This document shows positions 9,474-17,757 of a stretch of DNA of 64,000 bases, in pieces. How positions within the stretch are numbered: position 1 is the stretch's first letter; the number at the start of each line of letters is the position of its first letter. Source of the stretch: JAHEDT01 sp963825615 (GTDB taxonomy: Bacteria; Desulfobacterota; Desulfuromonadia; Desulfuromonadales; BM103). A program made the position numbers and the translations under genes. The notes under the pieces are model-generated. The model was given only the letters and a program-made list of their open reading frames with translations. It was not told the origin of the DNA and did not search any database. Location of the stretch: positions 1 to 64,000 of the forward strand of contig CAWGTV010000003.1 in assembly GCA_963825615.1 (NCBI GenBank). The letters run 5' to 3'.

Positions 9474-10184
9474 CTACTGTCCTTTTTCAATAGAGAGGAG
9501 TTCGATCTCAAATACCAGGGCCGCGTTAGGTGGAATTTTAGGATCAAGGCCCGTTCTTCCATAAGCAAGATCCGGCGGGACAAAAAGTTGCCACTTCGAG
9601 TTCACCTTCATCATCTGCAACGCTTCGGTCCAACCTTTGATCACACCATCAGTTTGGAACGTCTGCGGTTCGCCTTTGGCATAGGAACTGTCGAACTCCT
9701 TGCCATCAAGGAACTTGCCCTGATAGTGAACTCTGACAAAATCCTCCGGACTTGGAGAGGGGCCGTCTCCTACTCTCAATATTTTGTACTGTAGTCCACT
9801 CTCGGTTGTCTTCACGCCCTCTTTCAACCTATTTTCTTCCAGGAATTTTTTCGACTCCTCGGCGTTTCTGACAATCATTTCCTGGTACTTTCTCATCTGT
9901 GTCTCTCGGGCGTTTTTTTTGAGAGTCAAGATCAGGTCTTTCATCTCATCCCGACTCAGAAGAGGTTCTGATCCGTTGGTCGCATCGCGCAACCCCTGTA
10001 CGAATGAGTTGAATTCCACCGCAACCCCGTCATTCTTCATACCGAGACCAACTTGATACCCAATGCTGTAATTTTCTTTTTGAGGTTTATTTACAAGAGT
10101 TTGAACAGGATCGTTGGCAGCGGCTAATAGAGGATTAACCATCAGGAGCAATGCACTGAAAAGGAATAGTTTTCGAAACCTCAC
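9474..10184 (-). CDS. FKBP-type peptidyl-prolyl isomerase (Mip/FkpA-like)
   Basis: The product catalyses cis-trans isomerisation of Xaa-Pro bonds in the periplasm. The GTG at 10184 is preferred: GGAGG (10190-10194) sits just upstream, while the ATG at 10196 overlaps that site. The 236-residue protein has a signal peptide (LFLFSALLLMVNPLLAAA), an N-terminal helical FKBP-N dimerisation region (about 20-120), and a C-terminal FKBP fold from about residue 130. That fold shows VHYQGKFLDGKEFDSSY, VIKGWTEALQMM and a closing PNAALVFEIELL. Mip-like proteins act as chaperones and virulence or stress factors. A c-di-GMP riboswitch with a terminator lies directly upstream, so expression should respond to cyclic-di-GMP, which is uncommon for this family. 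Confidence 0.92.
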   Translation of the reverse strand: MRFRKLFLFSALLLMVNPLLAAANDPVQTLVNKPQKENYSIGYQVGLGMKNDGVAVEFNSFVQGLRDATNGSEPLLSRDEMKDLILTLKKNARETQMRKYQEMIVRNAEESKKFLEENRLKEGVKTTESGLQYKILRVGDGPSPSPEDFVRVHYQGKFLDGKEFDSSYAKGEPQTFQTDGVIKGWTEALQMMKVNSKWQLFVPPDLAYGRTGLDPKIPPNAALVFEIELLSIEKGQ

Positions 10185-10252
10185 AAACACCTCCATTGAG
10201 ACAAATAGAAAATAAACTAGATTTTCAAAACAGATTATCTAGCACCATGAAC

Positions 10253-10385
10253 GGCAAAAAAGCCGAGTCTACAGTAAAGAAGAGTTCAACTCTTCTTCGG
10301 CAGACCGGCTATCCTAAATCCATCAAAATAGTAGGACCCGTGACTTTCCGTCCCAACCTCACGGTTGGTTTGGCTTTTTTCGAGT
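10253..10385 (-). ncRNA. cyclic-di-GMP-I (GEMM-I) riboswitch, diverged, with terminator
   Basis: Read on the minus strand from 10375, the RNA shows the GEMM-I hallmarks. There is an AAACC entry, a P2 stem closed by a GTGA (GNRA) tetraloop, GGGACGGAAAG (consensus GACGCAAAG), then CACGGGTCC and a P3 arm returning as GGATAGCC as tetraloop receptor. It ends CCGGTCTGCCGAAG. A hairpin (277-284 with 290-297 of the 10 kb block) and an outer GCCGA/TCGGC stem follow, with six T (plus 10256-10261). The GCCGA belongs to the aptamer 3' end, so aptamer and terminator can compete. It precedes the FKBP gene. The A-site sequence departs from consensus, so ligand binding is likely but not certain. Confidence 0.8.
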
Positions 10386-10728
10386 TATATAGTTAGGGAT
10401 AATTTATTTTTAAAAACAAAACTTTTAAATGTCAAAAGAATTGTGGGTTATAGATGTTTATTTTTTTATATTTCAGAAGATTCATACAACTCCCTCACAA
10501 TTTAATTAACACTTAAAACATTTCATCGCGTTGTGTCCTGTATCTTTCGATTTATCCGATAATTTTCAGTGAAATAGTAAACGGGTTTATTTGCAGTCGA
10601 TAAAAATTGGGGTGTTTTCAGGCTGGATAAATTGTCTAATTAATCCTCCTACATTGTTTGGAGGGTCTGAAACGAACTGGAATATGAACTTACTGGAAAC
10701 CCTGAAATCTAAGAATGAAGGGCCTGCG
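10386..10728. other. intergenic, no gene seen
   Basis: An AT-rich spacer between the riboswitch leader and the repeat/terminator at 10729-10790. The riboswitch promoter (minus strand) must lie near 10390-10440, but no convincing boxes were found. Confidence 0.4.
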
Positions 10729-10790
10729 TTAATCCGTCCTAGCAGTCGTGACTTGTAAGAAAAGCCCTCGATCTGGAGATTGAGGGCTTT
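10729..10790 (-). terminator. terminator plus conserved tail (repeat family, copy 1)
   Basis: A stem of AAAGCCCTC with GAGGGCTTT (10761-10790, with an inner ATCT/AGAT pair) ends the DUF2254 transcript on the minus strand. It is followed there by TTCTTACAA and then GTCACGACTGC and AGGACGGATTAA (10729-10752). The tail sequence recurs at 16550, 16777 and elsewhere. Confidence 0.75.
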
Positions 10791-10810
10791 CGTGTTTTAT
10801 AAATGGTGAC

Positions 10811-12151
10811 TTATGAGAAACCCGAAGCAGGTAAGGGTTGGAGTATTTCACGCAGGTGCATGAACCGCCTTTTGATATGCGCGCGATCATGTGCCGATTC
10901 GATGGTGCGCTCGGCCAATTCGGCAATCCATTGCGCTTGCTCACGAAGCGCCTCCCTGTGGTGGGGGCTATCAGTCAGGCTGGCGATGTTATCGAGAGCA
11001 CTAAGTATGCGTGCCATGATCGCGACATTGCCTGCCGCGCTTCTGCGAATTTGGTCGAATGAATCGGCCAATAGACTTTCAAAAGTAGGGACGATTGTGA
11101 TCACCCTCAGTTCGCCATCTTTGCTGAGGCGCGGGGGAGGGAGCTGCCGACCAACTAAATGCGCCAGGATTGCCGTCAAGTGATCTACGCACATCACAGC
11201 CGTCGAGGTGTCATTGACACCAGGCGAGAGTGCTTTCAGCGCAATATCCTCAATCTGCCTGACGCCAAAAGCCGGATCCTGATCAATCGTACGATAAATG
11301 CTGATGCTGTATGCCGCATTAATGGCGGCGATCGTCTCTTTATCCGGAACTTCTTCCAAAGCAAGTGAGGCCAACGCAGTCTTCTGGACAACGAAATCGC
11401 CGATGCCGCGCTCCATCCGCAAGAGGGCCTTTTTCTCCCAAGCCAAGCGCAGAAGGGCTTCGCTATCCACGCTCTGGATGTAACCGCTCTCCTCTGCCGG
11501 CACTGCACACCAGGTCTTTTCATTCAGGAGGCGGAGGAGCTCCTCCTCATCCTCCTCTTTTCCCTTTGCTCCCTGTTCCTTTTCACCCGGGAAAAGTCGA
11601 TCGATGGCCGAGCAGGTTTCCTGAGCGACCGAAGCAATGAGGCTAGAGGCTTGAATCGAAGAAGCAATGTGATGAATAAAGAAAATCAGGATACCAACGC
11701 TACCGAGTGCAAGAACAAAACCGAAGAACACCGCCAGTCCCGGGATGAACTCGACTGCGCCGATACTGCGAATGGTACGCAATACGATCAGGCAATAAGC
11801 GTAGGTGCCCGCAAAGAACCCGAGCGTGATCTGTGTGATCTTGCTGCGCATGAAGATACGCAGGATTCGTGATGTGTATTGACTCGAAGCCAGCGTCAAC
11901 GCCACCAGGGTCATTGAAAAGGTGACACCCAAAACGGTCATCATCGACCCCGCCAGCGTAGATAACATTTGACGCGAGCCTTCCGCACCGACTCCGAAAA
12001 GGCGTGGCCACTGTGCCAGCCAACGGTCGCTCCCGGCGGAGTCCGCTTCGATCAAAGCAACCGCAAGGACAACATCGACTATGACAATCAACAAAGGCAC
12101 AAACCAAAAGCTCGATCGCAGATTGCTCAAGATTTGTCTGAATCTAAGCAT
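10811..12151 (-). CDS. DUF2254 family membrane protein
   Basis: An inner-membrane protein of 446 residues in the DUF2254 family, whose function is unknown. Four hydrophobic segments lie in the first ~180 residues: FWFVPLLIVIVDVVLAVAL, the MLSTLAGSMMTVLGVTFSM segment, ITLGFFAGTYAYCLIVLR, and AVFFGFVLALGSVGILIFFI. The family signature TFSMTLVALTLASSQYTSRILR is clear. A large cytosolic C-terminal domain follows (about 190-446) containing DIALKALSPGVNDTSTA, the other conserved block. The length is normal for the family. It stands alone between a lipoprotein gene upstream and its own terminator downstream. An acidic EEDEEE stretch sits near residue 200. Confidence 0.9.
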   Translation of the reverse strand: MLRFRQILSNLRSSFWFVPLLIVIVDVVLAVALIEADSAGSDRWLAQWPRLFGVGAEGSRQMLSTLAGSMMTVLGVTFSMTLVALTLASSQYTSRILRIFMRSKITQITLGFFAGTYAYCLIVLRTIRSIGAVEFIPGLAVFFGFVLALGSVGILIFFIHHIASSIQASSLIASVAQETCSAIDRLFPGEKEQGAKGKEEDEEELLRLLNEKTWCAVPAEESGYIQSVDSEALLRLAWEKKALLRMERGIGDFVVQKTALASLALEEVPDKETIAAINAAYSISIYRTIDQDPAFGVRQIEDIALKALSPGVNDTSTAVMCVDHLTAILAHLVGRQLPPPRLSKDGELRVITIVPTFESLLADSFDQIRRSAAGNVAIMARILSALDNIASLTDSPHHREALREQAQWIAELAERTIESAHDRAHIKRRFMHLREILQPLPASGFS

Positions 12152-12511
12152 GAGGTAATCCTCTTGTGAATCCCTGGCGGAGCTAAGACTAACCCGGTCT
12201 AGACTTAGAGGTAGACTACACGATGTCTTATTTGGCTATTGGCAAGTTAACACTGGTCATTGTTCAAGCTGATCTTATCTGAAGGTAAAAAAAGCACCCC
12301 TATTCTGCGGATGCCTACGATAGTATTTTGTCGACCTTCAAGAATCCGAGATGCTTACACAAATCAGCTCATATCAACTATAACCGTTCATAGCCTGAGG
12401 TCAAAGGAGAGGATTTATTGTAAATCCTGCTGCACTGTTAGGTCCGATTGAAAATGGTTGCAATTTGAAATTCTTACTGACCCTGATTTATGAGAACTTG
12501 CAGAATATTAA
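12152..12511. other. intergenic, no gene seen
   Basis: A 360-base spacer between two minus-strand genes, expected to carry the DUF2254 promoter. No hairpin or repeat worth naming was recognised. Confidence 0.4.
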
Positions 12512-13777
12512 CTAATCTCTTACGCAAGTTAAATATGCAGCATATAGTTGACCTGAATTTCCACTCGCGAAGGAAAATGTTTTTGTATAGCCAGGCGGAA
12601 GTCTGGGGCTTTCATCCTTACTCTCAGCACTATATTCTCTTCGCTTAAAGATACTAATGCTTTGATCATTTTTATATCTCTCCCATAATTCTTCAAATTC
12701 ACGAAGAGATGGGACCCTATATTTTCTCTTGTCCCCTGTATCAAGTGTTTTGCAAATGTTGTTTGCAGTGCTTAAATCAACAGGAGATGAATCAACAACG
12801 ACCCAATTCGTTCCCGTCGTTGGATCGAACAGATGAGAGGGACTGTCGCTATCGGATTCTTTCGCAGCAGAATTTGAATCCTGTTTTTCTTCGCTGCTAA
12901 TAACAGAGATTTGTTTTGTCACAGAGTCTGCATCTGTAGGTTTTTCTAACACCATGTAATCTACGAGGGTCTTATCCGGACTCAGTTGAATTGGCGACAA
13001 GTCATTCAACATATCAGTTGCAAGCTTTGCTAATAAGTCGTCAAGAGTTGTGCGTGCCAGTACATTGTGGTTGGCTCGCCATGCTGTTGTCGACATCTTC
13101 ACCGGACTTAGTGCCCGGTAGTTCTTGACGAAGCAAGGACTCCCTTCGCCGGCGCGCACCACTTCGAGAGTTGCTGAAGCTTGAAGTAAATAGCGTGTAT
13201 CAGGGCCAGAACCCACGGTAGCAAGTTCGGTCAGCGCGGTCCGTAGTGTCCACTCTGGCACTGTGGTAGTTTGTGTCTTCTCCATTGCTGGCGATTCGAC
13301 GGCTTCGGCCCCAAGCATCTTCTGCTCAACCAGGGAGACAAGGCGTTGGTTGGCAACCAGTGCGTTGAGCGCTTCCGTCAGCATGCCGCGTTTCGCAGCC
13401 ATGTCATCGGCGCTTTCGGAGTTTAACGCGCCGCCCGCGGCACCGCCCATGGCACCGGACGCGGTCGTTATGGGCACGAGAATCCCCATGCACGGTGCAA
13501 ACAAAAACCCTGTCGCGGCACACGTCAGTGTGCCGCCGAATAAGCCTATCCCGGCGCCTTTGACGCCTCCGGCGACTGCTCCAGAATAACCATCAACCAT
13601 TACAACCGTATCATTGTCTCCCGCAATAGCCCTCGCACGACTGAAGTCCAATTGACAATCTTCTGTGATGACCGCTGCACGGCTTAGATCAGACTGTTGA
13701 GGACTCTTCGGAGCACCTGCACAACCCGTAGTAAGGACCGAAGCCACGACAAGCGACAATGCGGAGGGTATCTTCAT
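12512..13777 (-). CDS. large lipoprotein with glycine-zipper and Lcl-like C-terminus
   Basis: The product has 421 residues. The signal peptide ends in LTTGC (Cys19), so it should be lipid-anchored. Residues about 65-120 form a Gly/Ala-rich hydrophobic stretch (AGGVKGAGIGLFGGTL, GAMGGAAGGAL) resembling glycine-zipper membrane segments. The middle part resembles a beta domain with Cys pairs and may help assemble oligomers. The end (about 325-421), with TNWVVVDSS, NNICKTLDTGD and YRVPSLREFEELWERY, looks like the Lcl/DUF1566 module of secreted proteins. No family covering the full length is recognised. The next minus-strand gene upstream is another lipoprotein. Confidence 0.65.
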   Translation of the reverse strand: MKIPSALSLVVASVLTTGCAGAPKSPQQSDLSRAAVITEDCQLDFSRARAIAGDNDTVVMVDGYSGAVAGGVKGAGIGLFGGTLTCAATGFLFAPCMGILVPITTASGAMGGAAGGALNSESADDMAAKRGMLTEALNALVANQRLVSLVEQKMLGAEAVESPAMEKTQTTTVPEWTLRTALTELATVGSGPDTRYLLQASATLEVVRAGEGSPCFVKNYRALSPVKMSTTAWRANHNVLARTTLDDLLAKLATDMLNDLSPIQLSPDKTLVDYMVLEKPTDADSVTKQISVISSEEKQDSNSAAKESDSDSPSHLFDPTTGTNWVVVDSSPVDLSTANNICKTLDTGDKRKYRVPSLREFEELWERYKNDQSISIFKRREYSAESKDESPRLPPGYTKTFSFASGNSGQLYAAYLTCVRD

Positions 13778-13820
13778 CCGAATCTCCTTTACAAGGGACT
13801 AAATTAATGAGTCTCGCTTT

Positions 13821-14693
13821 TCAGTACACTGTAAACGACCACTTGTAAGGATTGATCATCGTGTTTCCGGCCAAGTCTGCGATGTCTGATAGCCGCACAG
13901 TGTAGGAAGCACCACGGCTCAGAGGTGCTGCCGGCCGCCATACCAAGGTGAGCTTGAGAGGATCGTACTCGGTCACCCCAGGAGTCGGAATCCCATTACT
14001 ATCAACCACTTGCAACGTGTTTGTAACGTCGCTAGGATCAAGTTGTTCAGTAAAATAAACCAGGACACGAAAGTAGTATGTCCCGCCAGGTTCAGGGTCA
14101 ACTTTATACATTGATGGTGGTGTGACATCAGTTACACGAACAACGGTGATCTCGTCGATTCCGCTATTGTCTGCATCATCTACAGATACTCGGATAGAGT
14201 TGGCTCCCATTTCAAGTGGGATACCGGCAGGGTATGAATCATTGCGAGTGCTCCAGCCCGCACCATCAGGATACGTTGAAAAAATGAACCAATCAGGGTC
14301 CCAAAACCCAATTATGTGGTAGCCACTTGAGCCTGACCCGCTTGCACCGTTGCTCAGGTTCTCCCAATGCACGATACTGCCGGGAAAAATTGGAATGCAA
14401 GTTGGAACACCAATAAGAGGTGGGTTCGAACAGTTATCAGACTCCGGTCCAAACGATGAACCGGATAAGTGGATAAAGCTTTGATCCGTTTCGAAGCTGT
14501 CGCCATCAATGCTTGCCACTCCACAATTTGCTGGGATGGTGACCATCCCAAGGTCAAATCCTCCCATACCAATAGAGCACCTCAAGGCCGAAGTGATATT
14601 AACGGCCTCAGGCTGTTGCCCGTCACTTCCACCCCCACCGCATCCCCCAACCAGAAGGACAAACGACCCTAAAAGCACCGTAAGAGCTCTCAT
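13821..14693 (-). CDS. lipoprotein with C-terminal bacterial Ig-like (Big_5) domain
   Basis: The ATG at 14693 follows GGAGGACCTT; a longer GTG frame from 14705 overlaps that site. The 290-residue protein begins with a lipoprotein signal (VLLVGGCGGGG), then a ~170-residue Cys-containing region of unknown fold (DNCSNPP, CIPIFPGSIVHWENL). It ends with a ~95-residue Big_5-type domain: DVTPPSMYKVDPEPGG, ...VYFTEQLDPSDV, TLVWRPAAPLSRGASYTV, DLAGNTM. This is a typical cell-surface adhesion or scaffold domain. It lies just upstream of the other lipoprotein gene (about 43 bases apart), so the two may be co-transcribed. Confidence 0.8.
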   Translation of the reverse strand: MRALTVLLGSFVLLVGGCGGGGSDGQQPEAVNITSALRCSIGMGGFDLGMVTIPANCGVASIDGDSFETDQSFIHLSGSSFGPESDNCSNPPLIGVPTCIPIFPGSIVHWENLSNGASGSGSSGYHIIGFWDPDWFIFSTYPDGAGWSTRNDSYPAGIPLEMGANSIRVSVDDADNSGIDEITVVRVTDVTPPSMYKVDPEPGGTYYFRVLVYFTEQLDPSDVTNTLQVVDSNGIPTPGVTEYDPLKLTLVWRPAAPLSRGASYTVRLSDIADLAGNTMINPYKWSFTVY

Positions 14694-15374
14694 AAGGTCC
14701 TCCACTGATTTTTACTTGAGAATAATTTCTCAAAAATCACCTGTTCCCACCAACAACCGGGCACATCTAAGGTGATGCTAGCCAGCATGCTTTCTCTAAA
14801 TTAGCAGCAGAATAAGACCTGATAGAATACGTCACGCCACCAGCAAGTTTGACCCTATTGTTGGATTAAAATATATCACAGAGGTTCTCAGAAATTACTT
14901 ACAAGCACAATCAATTCATAATTTCAGATACTTACAATCATTTGATGTAGAAAAAAGAAATATTCTTTATCACCCCGCTATTATCATTGACGTTAGTTTG
15001 TCGTCCTTCCAAATTTTCACAAATCCTGGCTTGAAAGAAAATGTCCCCCTGGACAGATCCAAGAGATCATCATTCTTAGTGACCTTCCCCCACTAAACTT
15101 GGGCAGATTTGAGGGGGGAAGGTCATAAGAGAGAAGGATTTTTTCGGGATGGCAACAGTTTCCGTCAGTATCTTCAGTCCTCTTCCGAAACAGGGTCCAG
15201 CGGACAGGCCAAAATTTCATAGCTATGAATGTAGTCGATGATTGTCAATGCATCATCAGCGACGCTGACAAAATAGACATCAACAGATCCATCTGTTAAT
15301 TAAAGTGGCTAGAGGATTGGGAGGTTGTACCAGTTCGGCACGGGCGGGTCACGGAGGGTCTTCCCTGCGGCATC
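14694..15374. other. intergenic with a large inverted repeat
   Basis: No convincing gene; small open frames here lack ribosome sites or family features. It holds the hairpin at 15081-15124 described separately. Confidence 0.45.
15081..15124. repeat. 11-bp inverted repeat, possible IS3-type end remnant
   Basis: GACCTTCCCCC at 15081-15091 pairs perfectly with GGGGGAAGGTC at 15114-15124. The interior AAACTTGGGCAGATTT resembles ends of IS3-family elements. No transposase is nearby, so a decayed end or a terminator-like structure are both possible. Confidence 0.4.
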
Positions 15375-16100
15375 TTACAGGCTCCTGGCCACCCACGCCT
15401 GGATGGAAAGAATGTCCAGCTTCTTGATATCGATAAATTCAAAACCCATACCTGTCGAGTCAGAGGCCGCCTTGCACTGCTCCCCTCCCCCCTTGACCCA
15501 GGCAACCCTCCCCCTGCAGGAGAGCTGGCGTTCAGGGTTCAACTGGAACTGAAAGTCCAATTCGGCTCCCACCGGCAGCAGGTCGTCTGTCTCCATGAAG
15601 ACCCCCCCAACGGAAATGTCGGCCAGGGTCATCGCCGAGGAGCGAAGTGTCTCACTGGTCGGCTTGACCGGAGTCTTGATCGGCGCCCTCTTTCCCGACC
15701 ACCCAGGGAACTTGACAAGTCTTTTGCTGACATCGAGCAAGGCGGTCCTGGTCAGCGGCTTATGGATGACATCGTCGCAACCGGCCGCGAAACAACGCTC
15801 TACGTCTTCCGGTGTGGCACCTTCCGTCATCATGACGACGGGGGTGAACTTCAAGCGGTGGTCTTGCTTGATCTCCCTGCAGGCGAGATCGCCGTCACCA
15901 TTCGGCATGTAAAGATCCATCGAGACCAGGTCGGGCTTCTCCCTACGGGTCGCGGCCACGGCTTGCAACCCATCTTCGGCCGTGATGATTTCGACCTGTT
16001 CACGCCTGAAACAGTCCTCGGCGATAGCCAGTTGACGGATGTCGTCATCGACCAACAAAATCTTTTTCGAATACATGAAGAGTGTGTCTTTAATAAACAT
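15375..16100 (-). CDS. response regulator: REC + PilZ (TIGR02266-like)
   Basis: The product has 241 residues. The REC receiver domain (about 10-130) has the acidic pocket VDDD, phospho-acceptor Asp in VSMDLYMPNGD and the conserved Lys in IHKPLT. A PilZ-type domain (about 150-235) follows, with LADISVGGVFMET and MGFEFIDI. The usual N-terminal RxxxR c-di-GMP motif is not seen (the linker reads GKRAPIKTPVK), so nucleotide binding may be lost or altered, as in the Myxococcus-type TIGR02266 group. Two starts are possible: 16100 and Met9 at 16076; neither has a clear ribosome site. It could link a phosphorelay to motility or matrix output. No partner kinase gene is adjacent. Confidence 0.87.
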   Translation of the reverse strand: MFIKDTLFMYSKKILLVDDDIRQLAIAEDCFRREQVEIITAEDGLQAVAATRREKPDLVSMDLYMPNGDGDLACREIKQDHRLKFTPVVMMTEGATPEDVERCFAAGCDDVIHKPLTRTALLDVSKRLVKFPGWSGKRAPIKTPVKPTSETLRSSAMTLADISVGGVFMETDDLLPVGAELDFQFQLNPERQLSCRGRVAWVKGGGEQCKAASDSTGMGFEFIDIKKLDILSIQAWVARSL

Positions 16101-16549
16101 GAGATATTAGCCTGTTAACGATAGGGGATCCCATGGCATGCTTGAAGAAATCGTTCTACGGTGTAGCGGATTTTTTCTCACAAGTGACACCATGATGTAG
16201 TCTTGGTTCTGATTAAAAGATACTTGGCATCAGTCGACCAGGTCAACCCAAGCAAATTGTACCGCACTTGCAGGAGAATGAATTGCGGGAGGCCGCCACG
16301 GATAAGTCTTTGATGTGATCGTACGATTCTTCGCCTCCCCCCCCTGCTTGCTCAATTTTTGGGACACACCGGAAATGTAAAGATGCACAGCATCGGCACG
16401 CGTTTTAGATTCATCGTACAGTCGCTAAACTGACCCATGCAGTGTACCTTGAATTCGGACGCCCCACGTCCTCACTTGCCCTCACACATTAGCGGTGGCA
16501 ACTCCGGTGATTACTAGAAGCCCAGCAGTCTAAGAATCTGTCCCCGCCT

Positions 16550-16612
16550 TTAATCCGTCCTGTCAGTCGTGACAAAGAAGAAACGACCCCTGGAGCCAAT
16601 CCCCAGGGGCCG
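16550..16612 (-). repeat. hairpin-plus-tail repeat, copy 2
   Basis: Plus-strand order: TTAATCCGTCCT (16550-16561), CAGTCGTGAC (16564-16573), then a hairpin ACCCCTGG/CCAGGGGC around 16585-16611. On the minus strand it reads terminator hairpin, T-rich run, GTCACGACTG, AGGACGGATTAA. Confidence 0.65.
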
Positions 16613-16690
16613 ATTCAGCAGGGCCTGCTTTTGTAAACACAGGTTAATTTAACACTAACGGCTTCAGGTGCATTTTCAAGGGTTAAATGG
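16601..16690 (+). repeat. dispersed intergenic repeat, copy 2
   Basis: This copy matches 770-862: AGGGGCCG, TTAATTTAACACTAAC, then TTTTCAAG in the same order and spacing. Here it overlaps the hairpin of the preceding repeat. Confidence 0.6.
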
Positions 16691-16776
16691 GCATCAACTA
16701 AAAAAAATCCCGATGCAAAGATCAAAGGGTTTTGTGTCTGAGTGATAGTGACTTACTAAGAATCAAGTTACGGGCT

Positions 16777-16851
16777 TTAATCCGTCCTTGCAGTCGTGAC
16801 ATTTGAGAAAAAACCCCGCAGCCAAAGGATGGGAGAGGAGGTCTGCGGGGT
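16777..16851 (-). repeat. hairpin-plus-tail repeat, copy 3
   Basis: TTAATCCGTCCT (16777-16788), GCAGTCGTGAC (16790-16800), then ACCCCGCAG pairing with CTGCGGGGT (16812-16851). The minus-strand reading gives a strong stem followed by six T, then the conserved tail. Confidence 0.7.
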
Positions 16852-16989
16852 AATTACATTCAGGAGGCAAACGATTATTTGTTTACCTTTTTTATACTTT
16901 ACCATTTTCGTCAGGCTTTGTCTGTTTGAGTCCAAAAAAAATTGCACCTTTAAATTTATACAGGGTCATGACACTTTTTATAAATAAGA

Positions 16990-17081
16990 ATGGCCACTCA
17001 GAATTGATCCAAGTGACCATCATTTTGTCGACCGAAATATCTCTATCAATAACACCCCAGTTTTTGTCTCGGCAGTCGTGA
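16990..17081. repeat. hairpin-plus-tail repeat, copy 4
   Basis: A TGGCCACT/AGTGACCA hairpin (16990-17019) lies beside CTATCAATAACAC (17043-17055), TTTTTGTCTC and GGCAGTCGTGAC (17070-17081). The two modules recur together at 17460-17540 in the opposite order. Confidence 0.6.
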
Positions 17082-17143
17082 CATTTAAGAAGCACCTTTT
17101 TATGTAAGCCTCTTGGCAGTCATATTCCTATGAAGCAAAGTAG

Positions 17144-17398
17144 TTATTGACAGGGGACAATGTTCGCAGTCTTCGAGTTCAGATCAAAGACAACTTTAAC
17201 TTGCTTGTTTTTAAGTAGCTTAATGACCTGGGCAATCTTATCTTCCAAAGCGCCACCGGGTTCACCCCAATCCGCTCCATCTCTGGTCACAAATTCCTGG
17301 ATCATATTCCGCAACGTTTCAGGCTCAATCTGATCGTAAGGAACATCGACCCCTTGTTCGTGATGGTCGATTATTTTTTCATGAGGGTTGGACTTCAT
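17144..17398 (-). CDS. yheU: YheU family protein (UPF0270)
   Basis: A small cytosolic protein of 84 residues. The core VDVPYDQIEPETLRNMI, then FVTRDGADWGE and LEDKIAQVIKLL, follow the YheU/UPF0270 pattern (PWQDLSPETLxNLIExFVxREGTDYG). The family function is not established. It stands alone in a repeat-rich stretch. A polar N-terminal extension (MKSNPHEKIIDHHEQG) exceeds the usual start by about 15 residues, so a later start cannot be excluded, though no other start codon lies at the usual place. Confidence 0.82.
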   Translation of the reverse strand: MKSNPHEKIIDHHEQGVDVPYDQIEPETLRNMIQEFVTRDGADWGEPGGALEDKIAQVIKLLKNKQVKVVFDLNSKTANIVPCQ

Positions 17399-17459
17399 TC
17401 CGATACCTTAACATCCTATATTGATGGAAGACCATCAATTGCTCACTTCTTAAATCTCT

Positions 17460-17540
17460 CTATCAACAAAACGCCTGTTTCCGTCTCACAAGTTGTGACC
17501 TACAAGACAATGGCCACCCGAAGTTGCTCCAGGTGGCCAT
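17460..17540. repeat. hairpin-plus-tail repeat, copy 5
   Basis: CTATCAACAAAACGCC and GTTTCCGTCTC lead to AAGTTGTGAC (17490-17499), followed by a perfect ATGGCCACC/GGTGGCCAT hairpin (17510-17540). It lies upstream of yheU and downstream of the DUF1254 gene. Confidence 0.65.
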
Positions 17541-17757
17541 CATTTTGTGGTTAGTAGAAAAAATGCTCCGCATAACCGGCTAGTAATGGAGCGTAGCGGA
17601 ATATCCGGTCCGATTTGATGCGGATGTAGAACAGTGCTGTATCAAAATTGAACTGCCCTCGCAGCTGTCAATTCGGCAGTTCACTTCACCGTCACAATGC
17701 CCGGCGGCTGTTATTTACCTGCGTCCGCCGGCACGGGTTCTGAGATCGGTTGCTGCG

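Larger units (their letters stand above)
16101..17143. other. repeat-rich intergenic region
   Basis: A kilobase without a real gene. It carries three copies of the hairpin-plus-tail repeat (16550-16612, 16777-16851, 16990-17081) and copy 2 of the ~93-bp dispersed repeat. Open frames inside it show no family features. Confidence 0.6.

Noticed and set aside
15017..15220. Short frame of 67 residues around the inverted repeat
   Set aside because: It runs through the hairpin and lacks a ribosome site and family features.
16796..17095. Small frames on both strands
   Set aside because: They are made of the repeat hairpins and tails, with different length in each copy, so not coding.
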